Below, piece after piece: positions 45,300 through 54,502 of a stretch of DNA of 64,000 nucleotides. Both the position numbers and the translations under genes were made by a program. Source of the stretch: Alkalibacterium thalassium (GTDB lineage Bacteria > Bacillota > Bacilli > Lactobacillales > Carnobacteriaceae_A). Numbering within the stretch: position 1 is the stretch's first letter; each line of letters begins with the position of its first letter. The notes beneath the pieces were generated by a model. The model did no database searches. It was not told the origin of the DNA and saw only the letters and a list, made by a program, of their open reading frames with translations. The stretch covers positions 46,891-110,890 of the forward strand of contig NZ_FNFK01000002.1 of the NCBI RefSeq assembly GCF_900101165.1. The letters run 5' to 3'.

Positions 45300-46082
45300 C
45301 TATCGTAATAATCCGATGACAAATAACACATTAAGTACTAAAAGCAGGCTGTCGATCCGGTCCAGTATCCCACCATGTCCTGGGAGTATCTTTCCTGAGT
45401 CCTTGACACCGTACTCTCTCTTTATCTTTGACTCAACCAGATCTCCTAACTGCCCTACTACTGAAAGCACCATCATAAAGAGAATGGAAAGGATGTAAGA
45501 GTCCGCTATCGGAAAATAATTAAGATAGATAGCGCTGACTATGGCAGAAGCAATCGTTCCACCGGCTGATCCTTCAATTGTTTTATTTGGAGATATACTA
45601 GGTGCCAATTTTGTTTTTCCAATTTTTCCACCAATGAGATAAGCTCCAGTATCAGTTGCCCAGATTACTAGTAGTACAAGCAGGACAAAGGTCAGACTAT
45701 ACTGTCTTAACGATACAAACGAAACAGTACCGACTCCTATATAAACCGTCATCAATAACACAGAACCGATCTGCCTGATTTTTAAATCAGGATTCCATAC
45801 AGAATAAACCAGCAGTATCAAGCCTTGCAATATGATTACAGGCGTAAAGATATCACCTGAAAAAAGCTCGTTCACTCTCGGACTGAGAGCCATACTCAAT
45901 ACAATAAGACCCGACAGAATGGCTGGAAAGGAGCGAATGCTTATCTTTTCCATCTGAACAAACTCCATCAGTGCAAAAAGCGCAACTAATCCCACTAGCA
46001 ACTCTAAGGGCCATGACCCAAATATAAACAATGGTATGAATAATACTAGTGCAATAAGTGCAGTTAATATACGTTTAGACAT
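45300..46082 (-). CDS. cdsA: Phosphatidate cytidylyltransferase CdsA
   Basis: 260 aa, about eight hydrophobic segments. The C-terminal signature SKIKREYGVKDSGKILPGHG then GILDRIDSLL is intact. It converts phosphatidic acid and CTP to CDP-diacylglycerol. ATG at 46082 taken for its spacing from GAGG. It sits between uppS and rseP. Confidence 0.96.
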   Translation of the reverse strand: MSKRILTALIALVLFIPLFIFGSWPLELLVGLVALFALMEFVQMEKISIRSFPAILSGLIVLSMALSPRVNELFSGDIFTPVIILQGLILLVYSVWNPDLKIRQIGSVLLMTVYIGVGTVSFVSLRQYSLTFVLLVLLVIWATDTGAYLIGGKIGKTKLAPSISPNKTIEGSAGGTIASAIVSAIYLNYFPIADSYILSILFMMVLSVVGQLGDLVESKIKREYGVKDSGKILPGHGGILDRIDSLLLVLNVLFVIGLLR

Positions 46083-46107
46083 CTTCATCCTCAGCTTTCA
46101 TAGTAGT

Positions 46108-46857
46108 TTAGACCGCCCCGTATCTCCGTTGTCTGTTTATATAGCTCAAAAGGGCCTCGTCCAGTACATCACCGGTGAAATCAGGCCAGAGAAGATCTGA
46201 AAAATAAAATTCACTGTACGCATTCTGCCAGAGAAGAAAATTGCTTAACCTCTGTTCTCCGCTGCTTCTGATCAGAAGGTCCACATCCTGATAAGGTGCA
46301 ATTGACTGCGTAAGCAGATGATGCTCGATCATTTCCTCATTTATTTCACTAATACTAATTTCGCCATTTAAAGCCCGTTCACATAATGACTGAGTCGCTC
46401 TGACAATTTCTGCACGACTGCCGTAATTGAATGCGAAATTCAGAATCATTCCATCATTATCTTTCGTCTGATCCATTGCTTTCTGAATCGCTTTTCTTGT
46501 TGAGGTAGGAACTTTTTCTTCGAAACCAATCATGTTGACTCTCACATTCTTTTCCTGCAGTTCCGGTACGAACCGATCAAAAAAACGAATCGGCAGCTGC
46601 ATAAGAAAATGAACTTCCTGAGGAGGACGTTTCCAGTTCTCGGTTGAGAACGCATAAAGTGTGAGCACTTTGATTCCACGTTCACTGGCTCTGATGGTCA
46701 CTCGTCTGACTGCTTCCATGCCTTCCTGGTGCCCAAATTTCCGCGCTTTCCCCTGTCGTTCTGCCCATCGTCCATTTCCGTCCATTATCACGGCGACGTG
46801 TGCAGGTGCATTTGTTTCTTCATTTTCAACCATATTTATTGGTGCCTGATGCACCAT
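46108..46857 (-). CDS. uppS: Undecaprenyl diphosphate synthase
   Basis: 249 aa. AVIMDGNGRWAERQGKARKFGHQ (catalytic Asp and substrate site, residues 22-44), VLTLYAFSTENWKRP, and LIRSSGEQRLSNFLLWQNAYSEFYF are all present. It makes C55-PP for peptidoglycan. AGGAGG is very close to the ATG, so the following GTG codon may be the true start. First gene of its operon; a minus-strand -10 TACAAT lies at 46889-46894. Confidence 0.96.
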   Translation of the reverse strand: MVHQAPINMVENEETNAPAHVAVIMDGNGRWAERQGKARKFGHQEGMEAVRRVTIRASERGIKVLTLYAFSTENWKRPPQEVHFLMQLPIRFFDRFVPELQEKNVRVNMIGFEEKVPTSTRKAIQKAMDQTKDNDGMILNFAFNYGSRAEIVRATQSLCERALNGEISISEINEEMIEHHLLTQSIAPYQDVDLLIRSSGEQRLSNFLLWQNAYSEFYFSDLLWPDFTGDVLDEALLSYINRQRRYGAV

Positions 46858-46888
46858 ACCCTCCTAGAAATAAATATACATCTCTTCT

Positions 46889-46894
46889 ATTGTA
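46889..46894 (-). promoter_or_regulatory. Possible uppS promoter (-10)
   Basis: Minus-strand TACAAT with only a poor -35 upstream. Divergent from the plus-strand promoter at 46981-46989; the gap between them (46895-46980) is AT-rich and holds nothing else I can support. Confidence 0.45.
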
Positions 46895-46980
46895 GTAAAA
46901 ATCTATTTAAATTGCTACAGAAATTCAGAAGGTGTTTATGAATATTTTAAAACGTTCTGTTTTCTGTATTTATGGCGATT

Positions 46981-46989
46981 TGCTATACT
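46981..46989 (+). promoter_or_regulatory. Promoter of the 29-codon gene
   Basis: Extended -10 TGCTATACT with no good -35. It gives a predicted leader of about 45 nt before the small gene, which has AAAGGAGG as its ribosome site. Confidence 0.6.
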
Positions 46990-47040
46990 ATAAGTAAGCT
47001 AACAGAAAAGTGTTAATTTAATATAAAGGAGGACCTGCAT

Positions 47041-47130
47041 ATGAGACGCTTAAGAAAGTATATTATCAGCATAGTCGTTACTTCAGTTGTTACTAAATTA
47101 GTGAACAAATACATTATCAGTAAACTATAA
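47041..47130 (+). CDS. Small cationic membrane peptide gene, 29 aa
   Basis: Read directly from the sequence. ATG at 47041 follows AAAGGAGGACCTGCAT. The peptide starts MRRLRKYIISIVV, has a hydrophobic/Thr-Val middle and ends with NKYIISKL, a basic-hydrophobic-basic layout typical of single-pass membrane peptides, including type I toxins. It forms a complete mini-unit with extended -10 promoter and long terminator, on the opposite strand to all nearby genes. No known family recognised; comparison of codon substitutions in relatives would decide whether it is translated. Confidence 0.6.
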   Translation: MRRLRKYIISIVVTSVVTKLVNKYIISKL

Positions 47131-47133
47131 AGC

Positions 47134-47210
47134 AAAAGGAGAGTCAGCTCTGCTCTTTAAGGATGATGGGATACATTCCTTAAAAGTGCTTCAGCTACTC
47201 TCCTTTTTTT
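47134..47210. terminator. Long bidirectional terminator between the 29-codon gene and frr
   Basis: AAAAGGAGAGT (47134-47144) pairs with ACTCTCCTTTT (from 47197). The inner part continues pairing with bulges (CTTTAAGGA / TCCTTAAAAG). T7 follows on the plus strand and TTTTGCTTT on the minus strand. It overlaps the frr stop codon. Confidence 0.85.
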
Positions 47211-47766
47211 ATCCTTCTAAAATTTCCTTTTCTTTTTCTGCAGATAGCTTGTCGATAGCTTTAACACTGGCATCTGTCAGCTTTTGAACTTCCTCTTCAT
47301 AGTGATGAAGGTCATCTTTAGTCAGTTCACCATCTTTTTCTGCCTTCTTCAATGAATCGATTGCATCACGGCGAATGTTCCTTACAGCAATTTTCGCATT
47401 TTCAGCTTCCTTGCCTACCTGCTTTGCTATGTCTTTTCTTCTTTCTTCCGTAAGTGCCGGTACGACGAGTCGAATGACGTTCCCGTCATTTGCCGGCGGA
47501 ATTCCGATATCAGACTGATTCAGTGCTTTCTCAATGTCACCGAGTGCATTTTTATCATATGGGGTGATAAGAAGAACACGTGCTTCAGGTACTGAAATCT
47601 GCGCTACCTGGTTCAAAGGCGTAGGTACACCATAATACTCGATGTTAATGCGATTCAGCAGACTCGGGTTAGCACGTCCTGCACGGATGCTTCCAAGTTC
47701 CCTTACATAAGCCTGCTCCGCTTTTTTCATTCTTCCCTGTGTGTCTTTCAATATTGCTTCAGTCAC
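47209..47766 (-). CDS. frr: Ribosome recycling factor
   Basis: 185 aa. Conserved start [32 protein letters not shown] and VTPYDK-equivalent segment ([17 protein letters not shown]), [24 protein letters not shown] region present. With EF-G it splits post-termination ribosomes. It overlaps the pyrH stop by 4 nt, as usual. Confidence 0.96.
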   Translation of the reverse strand: MTEAILKDTQGRMKKAEQAYVRELGSIRAGRANPSLLNRINIEYYGVPTPLNQVAQISVPEARVLLITPYDKNALGDIEKALNQSDIGIPPANDGNVIRLVVPALTEERRKDIAKQVGKEAENAKIAVRNIRRDAIDSLKKAEKDGELTKDDLHHYEEEVQKLTDASVKAIDKLSAEKEKEILEG

Positions 47767-48491
47767 TGTTTTTTCCTCCTTACAGTTGTCCCAATCGTGT
47801 CTCCTAAGGCTACACGTTTAATGTTACCTTTTTTATTCAGATTAAATACGACTAATGGAATATCGTTGTCCATACTTAAAGAGGACGCTGTGGTATCCAT
47901 TACCTGAAGTGATTTATTTATGATATCCAGATAAGTCAGTTCTTCGAACTTAACGGCATTGGCATCAATATTCGGATCAGCCGAATAAACCCCATCGACA
48001 TTGTTCTTGGCCATCATGATGACATCAGCCTGCATTTCTGCGGCTCGAAGCGCTGCAGTTGTATCTGTTGAGAAGTACGGGCTGCCAGTACCTCCGGCGA
48101 AAATGACGACACGGCCTTTTTCAAGGTGACGCATAGCTTTTCTGCGAATATATGGTTCAGCAACCTGACGCATTTCAATAGACGTCTGAACACGTGTTGG
48201 TACACCGGCATTTTCAAGTGAATCCTGTAGGGCCAGAGCATTCATGATCGTAGCAATCATCCCCATATAATCTGCCTGTGAGCGCTCCATACCCATTTCA
48301 GCTCCAACATGACCACGCCAGATATTCCCGCCGCCTACAACGATGGCGATTTCGACGCCAAGTTCATGTACATCTTTAATTTCCTGACAGATTTCATGTA
48401 TAGTTGGCGGCTTTATGCCGAATCCAGCATCTCCAGCAAGAGCTTCTCCACTTAATTTCAGTACGATTCGCTTGTACTTCGGTTCATCCAT
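47763..48491 (-). CDS. pyrH: UMP kinase
   Basis: 242 aa from the ATG at 48491 (GGAGGG upstream); an earlier in-frame ATG lacks a site. [49 protein letters not shown] and [19 protein letters not shown] are the hexameric bacterial UMP kinase motifs. It phosphorylates UMP to UDP and is GTP-activated. A -10 TAGAAT with TG extension lies at 48524-48529. It is not coupled to tsf here because a flavoprotein gene lies between. Confidence 0.96.
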   Translation of the reverse strand: MDEPKYKRIVLKLSGEALAGDAGFGIKPPTIHEICQEIKDVHELGVEIAIVVGGGNIWRGHVGAEMGMERSQADYMGMIATIMNALALQDSLENAGVPTRVQTSIEMRQVAEPYIRRKAMRHLEKGRVVIFAGGTGSPYFSTDTTAALRAAEMQADVIMMAKNNVDGVYSADPNIDANAVKFEELTYLDIINKSLQVMDTTASSLSMDNDIPLVVFNLNKKGNIKRVALGDTIGTTVRRKKQ

Positions 48492-48523
48492 ATAATCGTT
48501 CCCTCCATAATTCATACATTTTT

Positions 48524-48529
48524 ATTCTA
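48524..48529 (-). promoter_or_regulatory. pyrH-frr promoter (-10)
   Basis: Minus-strand TGGTAGAAT; the -35 at 17 bp is poor. It suggests pyrH-frr start a new transcript after the flavoprotein gene. No terminator is evident in 48530-48615. Confidence 0.5.
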
Positions 48530-48615
48530 CCACATAACAAGTGCAAGGTCATTAAAAATTGACAGTTATTCCGTGCAGCTATGCGACGTTTTAAAATAAT
48601 TAGCGTTCTATTTTG

Positions 48616-50016
48616 TTAAATTAAAAAACCATAATCCCCTGCACTTTTTTGTACGTACTCTGCCGCCTGCTTTCCAGCCTGTCTTCCGAACACGATGGTT
48701 TCAGCAATTGCATTGCCACCTATCCTGTTTTCTCCATGCAGTCCCCCGCACGTTTCTCCGGCTGCATACAAGCCACTGATCTTTCTGCCATCTTCATCAA
48801 TCACTTCAGACCTTGTATTGATTCTGACACCACCCATGGTATGGTGAATTCCTGGAGCCACTTCTATGGCATAAAACGAACCTGTCTGAATGGGATGTTC
48901 CATGGCAGTAGTCCGTTCGAACAGGTCGTCTGATCCACAGGCGACGGCCTGATTCCATTCTGAAATCGTTGCTGCTAATACTTCTTTTGGTACACCGATC
49001 TGATCAGCCAGTCCGTACAACGTCTCTCCTTTTAACACCATATCTTTTGACTCGTAGAACCCGACCGCGGGCACTCTTTCTTTTAGCTGTTCATCGAAAA
49101 TCAGGAACGCTTTCTGTTCTGGACAGTTTATAATAGCGTGTGATACCACATCTCGACGGTCCATTTCGTTGACAAACCGTTTCCCTGACAAAGAAATGAG
49201 TATGGCTCCTTCGCCTCTTATTGCCTCTGTCAATAAAAATCGACTTCTCTGATGAACTGTGGGATGGATTTGAATCTGATCAAGATCTCTGATACTTCCT
49301 CCGACCGCCTTGACCATGTCGATCCCACTCCCTAAACTTCCTTCGTGATTTGTAGTGATAAGCTTAACAAGGTCAGGAGCCACTTCTTCTATTTTTTTAT
49401 AATTACTGCCAAAACCACCAGTTGCTATGACAACAGCCCCGGCCCTGACTAAGTTTTCACCTTGCCGGTCTATAGCTACATAAGCGCCGTTGATCAGATT
49501 AGTATCTTCTGATGTCGACAGACGAATGACTTCTGCAGAAATAAAGAGAGGGATCCCTCGTTCTTCGACTATACGCATCAGACCTTTCATCAAGTATCCT
49601 CCGATAGCAGATCCATCAGATGGTCTATGTGTTCGTTTAACAGACATTCCGCCTGTAGTTGTGAGACTGGACAAAGTAATGTCCATTGAGTCAAGCCAGT
49701 CAACTGCTTTCGGCGATTCTTCAACAAAATAGGACAACAGCTCTACATCGTTTGTCCGGTTTCCGCCAGCAAGTGTCTCTTCATAAAAAAGTGAATGACT
49801 GTCCTCAATCCCCTGGGCCTGCTGAAATTTTGTCTGTGAAGCGTTCATTCCCGCAGATGCTTTAATGCTGTTCCCTTTCACACCGGGCATGCTCTCAAAA
49901 ATAACAGGACAGGCACCTGTATCATTTGCCTGAATCGCCGCTGATAAACCGGCTGCACCTGCACCAACGATAATAACGTCGTATTGAGTATTAAGCTGAT
50001 CTTTATGTAAAATCAT
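48616..50016 (-). CDS. FAD-dependent fumarate reductase-like flavoprotein (flavocytochrome c family)
   Basis: 466 aa. Dinucleotide-binding start YDVIIVGAGAAGLSAAIQA (residues 12-30), AVVIATGGFGSNY, the substrate-site segments FLLTEAIRGEGAILIS and GKRFVNEMDRRDVVS, HHTMGGVRIN, and C-terminal GGLHGENRIGGNAI. This is the soluble fumarate/urocanate-type reductase fold without heme or FMN-binding domain. No export signal, so cytoplasmic. The exact acceptor is unknown. It lies between pyrH and tsf, normally adjacent, with its own promoter-like sequence and behind the tsf terminator. Confidence 0.85.
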   Translation of the reverse strand: MILHKDQLNTQYDVIIVGAGAAGLSAAIQANDTGACPVIFESMPGVKGNSIKASAGMNASQTKFQQAQGIEDSHSLFYEETLAGGNRTNDVELLSYFVEESPKAVDWLDSMDITLSSLTTTGGMSVKRTHRPSDGSAIGGYLMKGLMRIVEERGIPLFISAEVIRLSTSEDTNLINGAYVAIDRQGENLVRAGAVVIATGGFGSNYKKIEEVAPDLVKLITTNHEGSLGSGIDMVKAVGGSIRDLDQIQIHPTVHQRSRFLLTEAIRGEGAILISLSGKRFVNEMDRRDVVSHAIINCPEQKAFLIFDEQLKERVPAVGFYESKDMVLKGETLYGLADQIGVPKEVLAATISEWNQAVACGSDDLFERTTAMEHPIQTGSFYAIEVAPGIHHTMGGVRINTRSEVIDEDGRKISGLYAAGETCGGLHGENRIGGNAIAETIVFGRQAGKQAAEYVQKSAGDYGFLI

Positions 50017-50041
50017 ATGGCCTCCGTTCTGTCAGAACCCT

Positions 50042-50071
50042 TATGTATTTAGTAGTGGAGATAGCTTGCAA
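50042..50071 (-). promoter_or_regulatory. Possible flavoprotein promoter
   Basis: Minus-strand TTGCAA (50066-50071), 18-bp spacer, TACATA (50042-50047), starting at the end of the tsf terminator. GGAGG precedes the flavoprotein ATG. Confidence 0.4.
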
Positions 50072-50101
50072 AAAAAGAGCAGGGATCAAATACCCCTGCT
50101 C
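50069..50101 (-). terminator. tsf terminator
   Basis: Minus-strand GAGCAGGG-GTATTTGAT-CCCTGCTC followed by TTTTTTT. Confidence 0.93.
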
Positions 50102-50114
50102 CATATCTACAAAC

Positions 50115-50999
50115 TTATTTATTGCCTAATTGGCTTTGAACTTCTGCAGCGAAGTCTTCAGTACGTTTCTCAATTCCTTCTCCCACTTCGTAGCGGATGA
50201 ATGATTTGATAGATGCACCTTTTTCGCTTAAGTACTCACCAACAGTTTTGTCTGGATCTTTAACATATGGCTGATCAACAAGACTTACTTCTGCTAGCCA
50301 TTTGTTCAGACGTCCCTGTACCATTTTTTCAACGATATTTGCAGGTTTTCCTTCGTTTTTAGCTTGTTCAGTCAACACGTTCAGTTCGTGATCTCTTTCT
50401 TCCTGAGAGATTTCTTCACGAGTGATGAATTTAGGATTAATTGCCGCAATGTGCATAGATACGTTACGAGCGACTTCTACATCATCGGTTCCTTCAATAA
50501 TAGAAAGAACAGTAATACGTCCACCCATGTGCTCGTAGTCGCCGAATACATCATTGTCAGTTTTTTCTACAACAGCAAAACGACGTAGAGTGATCTTCTC
50601 ACCGATAGTCTGAGTCGCTTCAGTAATTGTATCCTGAATTGAGTCTCCCCCCATATCCAAAGCAAGTGCTTCTTCTATAGTTGCAGGTTTGTTTGCTGCT
50701 ATAGTTTTAGTAATACCTTTAACAAGGTTCTGGAATTTATCGTTTTTAGAAACGAAGTCTGTTTCTGAGTTGATTTCTGCGATAGCCGCAACGTTACCCT
50801 CGATGTGAACGTTAGCCAGTCCTTCAGCCGCAATACGGTCTGCTTTCTTAGCTGCTTTAGATACACCTTTTTCTCTCAGGTAATCGACAGCTGCGTCTAA
50901 ATCTCCATCAGTTTCCACTAATGCTTTTTTCGCATCCATCATTCCAACGCCTGTTTTATCACGTAACTCTTTTACTTGAGCTGCTTTAATGTTTGCCAC
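50115..50999 (-). CDS. tsf: Elongation factor Ts
   Basis: 294 aa. Conserved start [41 protein letters not shown] and the ISETDFVAKN-like ...[14 protein letters not shown] segment, then the coiled-coil/dimerisation region. Nucleotide exchange factor for EF-Tu. 45 nt after rpsB in the standard operon. Confidence 0.97.
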   Translation of the reverse strand: MANIKAAQVKELRDKTGVGMMDAKKALVETDGDLDAAVDYLREKGVSKAAKKADRIAAEGLANVHIEGNVAAIAEINSETDFVSKNDKFQNLVKGITKTIAANKPATIEEALALDMGGDSIQDTITEATQTIGEKITLRRFAVVEKTDNDVFGDYEHMGGRITVLSIIEGTDDVEVARNVSMHIAAINPKFITREEISQEERDHELNVLTEQAKNEGKPANIVEKMVQGRLNKWLAEVSLVDQPYVKDPDKTVGEYLSEKGASIKSFIRYEVGEGIEKRTEDFAAEVQSQLGNK

Positions 51000-51044
51000 A
51001 AAAATTCCTCCTTAGTCGTATATCGATCCGGTAAAAAGCGATGA

Positions 51045-51803
51045 TTACTCGTTATCGCCTTCGACGACTTCAACGATTTCATCTAGAGAATCAGATTTAG
51101 CTTCTTCTTCAAAGCCTTCTTCTCCCTGATTTCCTTCGATAACAGCATCAGCCATTGTTTTAGTCAGTAATTTTACTGCACGGATAGCATCGTCGTTTGA
51201 AGGGATGATAACGTCGATCTCATCTGGATCACAGTTAGTATCTACCATTGCTACGATTGGAATATTAAGTTTTTGAGCTTCTTTAACAGCAATGTGCTCT
51301 TTTCTTGGGTCAACAACGAATAACACGTCAGGACGCTTAGGCATATCTTTGATTCCGCCTAAGAATTTTTCAAGACGATCGCGTTCTTTGATTAGGATAC
51401 CGACTTCTTTTTTAGGAAGGACATCGAATGTTCCGTCTTCTTCCATTTTTTCGATCTGTTTCAGACGCTTGATACGCTTCTGAATTGTATCCCAGTTAGT
51501 TAGCGTTCCACCCAACCAACGGTGGTTGATGTAGTAAGCGCCAGCTCTTTGAGCTTCTTCTTTGATCGCATCTTGTGCTTGTTTTTTAGTTCCTACAAAA
51601 AGAACTGTTCCGCCATCTTCTGCAATATCACGGACATAGTTGTAAGCTTTGTCGATCAGCTTAACAGTCTTCTGCAAGTCGATGATGTAAATGCCGTTTC
51701 TTTCTGTAAAGATATATGGTTTCATCTTAGGGTTCCAGCGTCTAGTCTGGTGACCGAAATGAACACCTGATTCTAATAATTGTTTCATTGATACAACTGC
51801 CAT
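51045..51803 (-). CDS. rpsB: 30S ribosomal protein S2
   Basis: 252 aa. [54 protein letters not shown] and [26 protein letters not shown] are all present, with an acidic C-terminal tail longer than the minimal S2 ([24 protein letters not shown]). GGAGG precedes the start. A leader of about 120 nt lies upstream. Confidence 0.98.
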   Translation of the reverse strand: MAVVSMKQLLESGVHFGHQTRRWNPKMKPYIFTERNGIYIIDLQKTVKLIDKAYNYVRDIAEDGGTVLFVGTKKQAQDAIKEEAQRAGAYYINHRWLGGTLTNWDTIQKRIKRLKQIEKMEEDGTFDVLPKKEVGILIKERDRLEKFLGGIKDMPKRPDVLFVVDPRKEHIAVKEAQKLNIPIVAMVDTNCDPDEIDVIIPSNDDAIRAVKLLTKTMADAVIEGNQGEEGFEEEAKSDSLDEIVEVVEGDNE

Positions 51804-51927
51804 TTGTCATTCCTCCATTTGGTTTTATATTTTTCCTCCCCGAGCTTCATCTGTTTGAACACTCCATGGCAATAGAGCACCATTCAATCCATCCACTCAG
51901 GTGTGAAATTTGGTGCTTTTTGCACCG
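51804..51927 (-). promoter_or_regulatory. rpsB mRNA leader, probably structured
   Basis: About 124 nt from the predicted start to the rpsB ATG. It begins close to a GGTGC-AAAAA-GCACC hairpin (51912-51926) and contains further GC-rich pairing potential before the ribosome site. S2 commonly autoregulates its own leader in bacteria, so such a function is plausible here; no Rfam-type match can be claimed by eye. Confidence 0.4.
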
Positions 51928-51933
51928 CTGATA

Positions 51934-51962
51934 AGTATACTACATATACTCTTAAAATGCAA
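51934..51962 (-). promoter_or_regulatory. rpsB-tsf promoter
   Basis: Minus-strand TTGCAT (51957-51962), 17-bp spacer, TATACT (51934-51939). Confidence 0.75.
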
Positions 51963-51980
51963 CTCCCAGTTATTTTTTTC

Positions 51981-52014
51981 TTGCACATTTTACAGTTCTA
52001 TCGCATACTATACT
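51981..52014 (+). promoter_or_regulatory. plsC promoter
   Basis: TTGCAC (51981-51986), 17-bp spacer, CATACT (52004-52009); an overlapping TATACT (52009-52014) is an alternative -10. Divergent from the rpsB promoter. Confidence 0.5.
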
Positions 52015-52041
52015 GAGAACCTAAAAAGGAAGTGGACCCTA

Positions 52042-52638
52042 GTGTTTTTTTCATTTGTTAGATTAATTGTAAGGTTGCTTATACTGACTTTAAATGGACG
52101 ATATAAAGTCCAAGGTAAGGAAAACCTGCCTATAGATGATAACTATATTCTTATAGCACCTCATCGCTCATGGATCGATCCGGTATATTTAGTCCTTGCC
52201 GCCTCGCCCAAGCAATTCAGTTTCATGGCAAAAAAAGAACTTTTCAAGAACCCACTCTTTAAGTGGCTGATTACAAAAATGAACGCTTTTCCTGTTGACC
52301 GTAAAAATCCTGGCCCAAGTGCCATCAAGACCCCAGTCAAGATTTTGAAGGAAACCGATCTCGGTCTGGTGATTTTCCCCACAGGAACACGACATTCCAC
52401 TGAACTTAAAGGTGGCGCTGTTACGATAGCAAAAATGAGTAAAAAACCGATTGTACCTGTTGTCTATCACGGCCCTTATACATTCAAAGACCTGCTGAAA
52501 CGTCAGAAAGCAACTGTACGCTTCGGAGAACCGTTCATAGTTGAACCTAAAATAGAAGGCATCAAGGACATCACTGCTTATTATTCCGAAAAAATACAGG
52601 ATGCGTTCATCTCTCTAGATTATGAAGATCATAAATAA
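52042..52638 (+). CDS. plsC: 1-acyl-sn-glycerol-3-phosphate acyltransferase
   Basis: 198 aa from the GTG at 52042 (AAGGA upstream; the open frame before it runs through the promoter). One N-terminal hydrophobic helix, then APHRSWIDPVYL (HxxxxD catalytic motif), NAFPVDRKNPGP, IFPTGTRHST (glycerol-phosphate motif, usually FPEGTR or FPSGSR) and the VPVVYHGP motif. It makes phosphatidic acid, the substrate of CdsA encoded nearby. Followed by a terminator shared with the convergent ABC genes. Confidence 0.92.
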   Translation: MFFSFVRLIVRLLILTLNGRYKVQGKENLPIDDNYILIAPHRSWIDPVYLVLAASPKQFSFMAKKELFKNPLFKWLITKMNAFPVDRKNPGPSAIKTPVKILKETDLGLVIFPTGTRHSTELKGGAVTIAKMSKKPIVPVVYHGPYTFKDLLKRQKATVRFGEPFIVEPKIEGIKDITAYYSEKIQDAFISLDYEDHK

Positions 52639-52697
52639 AAAAAAGCCTTATCCAGACATCAACCAATCTACTGGCTGATGTGGATAAGGCTTTTTTT
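52639..52697. terminator. Bidirectional terminator, plsC / ABC exporter
   Basis: GCCTTATCC / GGATAAGGC with inner ACATCA/TGATGT pairing, flanked by A-run on the left and T7 on the right, between convergent genes. Confidence 0.95.
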
Positions 52698-52717
52698 GCT
52701 TTGCTAGTATATTTCTA

Positions 52718-54502
52718 TCACTGCAGACCGATGTTCTGCAATTCGTACATATCTCTGTATGAACCGCCACGTTCAATCAGCTCGTCATGGGTCCCGCGTT
52801 CTATAATATGCCCATTATCGAGTACCAGGATCTGATCAGCATCTCTGATCGTAGACAGACGGTGAGCGATCGCCACAGTCGTTCGTCCCTGACGCATGCG
52901 TTCCAGACCTTCCTGAATGAGCGACTCCGTCTCTGTATCGATATTTGCTGTTGCTTCATCGAGGATTAGGATTTTAGGGTCCTTTACAATCGTTCTGGCA
53001 AATGAGACCAGCTGTTTCTGACCACCGGAGAAGCTGGCCCCTCTCTCAACAACCCGCGCATCATATTGACCTGGAAGTTCTTCGATAAACTGATCGGCTT
53101 GAACAAATCGTGCCGCTTCAATTATCTCTCTATCTGTAATAGCCTCGTTCATCAAACGGATGTTGTCCTTGATTGTTCCGTAGAAAAGGAAGGAATCCTG
53201 CAGAACCAGACCTATACGCTGACGCAGCTCCCGCATAGGGAAGGATCTGATGGACTGCCCATCGATCAGCACGTCCCCTTTCTGGAAATCATAGAAACGC
53301 ATCAGCACGTTTATGATCGAAGACTTTCCGCTCCCTGTATGACCGACAAGCGCAATAGTCTCTCCTGGATTTACAGTGAACGAAATGTCTTTCAGAACGT
53401 AATTCTCGTCGTCATATGAGAAGCTTACATTTTTGAACTCTATCTTGCCGTCAGTGATCTGCGCTTCAGGATCGTCGTCCTGCTCCGGCACATACTCTTC
53501 GTTATCCATAACTGTAAGGATGCGGCTGCTTGAAACAACTCCGTCTTGGAACAGACTCAGACTATCCATCAGCCGGGTCAATGGTCTGAAGAAATCATTT
53601 GCATATGATGTGAAGGCAAAAATGATTCCTACTTCAATCGGGCTGGTCAACGCGTCGAACCCGAACAGTGCCAGGATCAGAACAACAGCAAGAGTATACA
53701 GCATGTTAATGACCGGGCTCAGAAGCAAGGCGTTGATTCTGACCATGGAGAAACGAGAATTGAAGTAGGACTGGTTTGTTTCTTCAAATTCCTTCTGAAG
53801 CCGTTTTTCCTGTCTGAACTGCTGAATCACTGACATCCCGTTAATGGTTTCTGCAAGTTTTGTGTTCAGCAGGCTCAGCTTGGATTTCATTTCATGGTAA
53901 GTGCGTGAGCTGTAGACCTGATAGAATCTGATGACCAGTAGTAGGACCGGTGCAAAGATAAGGAGCCATAGTGTCACCGTTACATCCAGAAGGAACATTG
54001 CTCCAAGGGAGATGATGACACCAAACACCCCTTGTATGATCGTCAGAAATACATGCCAGAAGTCCTTCATTGCTTCAGTATCATTTGTAGCTCGCGTAAT
54101 GATCCAGCCAGTAGAGGTCTGATCGAAGAATCGCATGCCTAGATTATGAAGTTTGGTGAACAGCTGATTTCTTATGTTCTGTACTGTTTTTTCTGATGCC
54201 ATATTAAAGATATACAATTCGAAATACCAGACAGTCATTCTAACGATCGTCACACCAAAGTGTAGAGATGCGAAGAAGAGAATGGTCTGAATCGTCACGC
54301 CGCCGACTGTCAGGTGGTCATCAATGAAAACCTGAATGATTCGGGGGAGTGCCGCATTAGTCACTGCAAGAGCCACACTGAAACAGATAGCCAGTATAAA
54401 CTGATTTCTGTAAGGTGACGCAAATGTAAGGATCCGTCTCAGTATACTTATCTGTTCGTTAAACGGAATCGTTCGTCTTTTCTGTAGTTCCTGCTGTTCC
54501 AT
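52718..54502 (-). CDS. ABC exporter half-transporter with canonical ATP site (YheH/BmrD-like)
   Basis: 594 aa. Six-helix exporter domain (about residues 25-320), then NBD: Walker A ALVGHTGSGKSSI, signature FSGGQKQLVSFARTIV, Walker B ILILDEATANIDTET with catalytic Glu, and H-loop AIAHRLSTI. It pairs with the gene upstream, which has a degenerate site, to form a heterodimeric type IV exporter of multidrug or lipid type. The start overlaps the stop of its partner (TAATG). Substrate not predictable. Confidence 0.9.
   Translation of the reverse strand: MEQQELQKRRTIPFNEQISILRRILTFASPYRNQFILAICFSVALAVTNAALPRIIQVFIDDHLTVGGVTIQTILFFASLHFGVTIVRMTVWYFELYIFNMASEKTVQNIRNQLFTKLHNLGMRFFDQTSTGWIITRATNDTEAMKDFWHVFLTIIQGVFGVIISLGAMFLLDVTVTLWLLIFAPVLLLVIRFYQVYSSRTYHEMKSKLSLLNTKLAETINGMSVIQQFRQEKRLQKEFEETNQSYFNSRFSMVRINALLLSPVINMLYTLAVVLILALFGFDALTSPIEVGIIFAFTSYANDFFRPLTRLMDSLSLFQDGVVSSSRILTVMDNEEYVPEQDDDPEAQITDGKIEFKNVSFSYDDENYVLKDISFTVNPGETIALVGHTGSGKSSIINVLMRFYDFQKGDVLIDGQSIRSFPMRELRQRIGLVLQDSFLFYGTIKDNIRLMNEAITDREIIEAARFVQADQFIEELPGQYDARVVERGASFSGGQKQLVSFARTIVKDPKILILDEATANIDTETESLIQEGLERMRQGRTTVAIAHRLSTIRDADQILVLDNGHIIERGTHDELIERGGSYRDMYELQNIGLQ

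Noticed and set aside
51910..52041. N-terminal extension of PlsC
   Set aside because: It covers the promoter elements and does not resemble the family; the GTG at 52042 has a ribosome site and gives normal length.
52161..52400. Open frame on the minus strand opposite plsC
   Set aside because: It lies wholly inside a well-supported acyltransferase gene and has no ribosome site or recognisable protein.
52327..52410. PlsC motif FPTGTR instead of FPEGTR as a loss of function
   Set aside because: Lactobacillales enzymes often vary at this position (FPSGSR type), and the HxxxxD site is intact.
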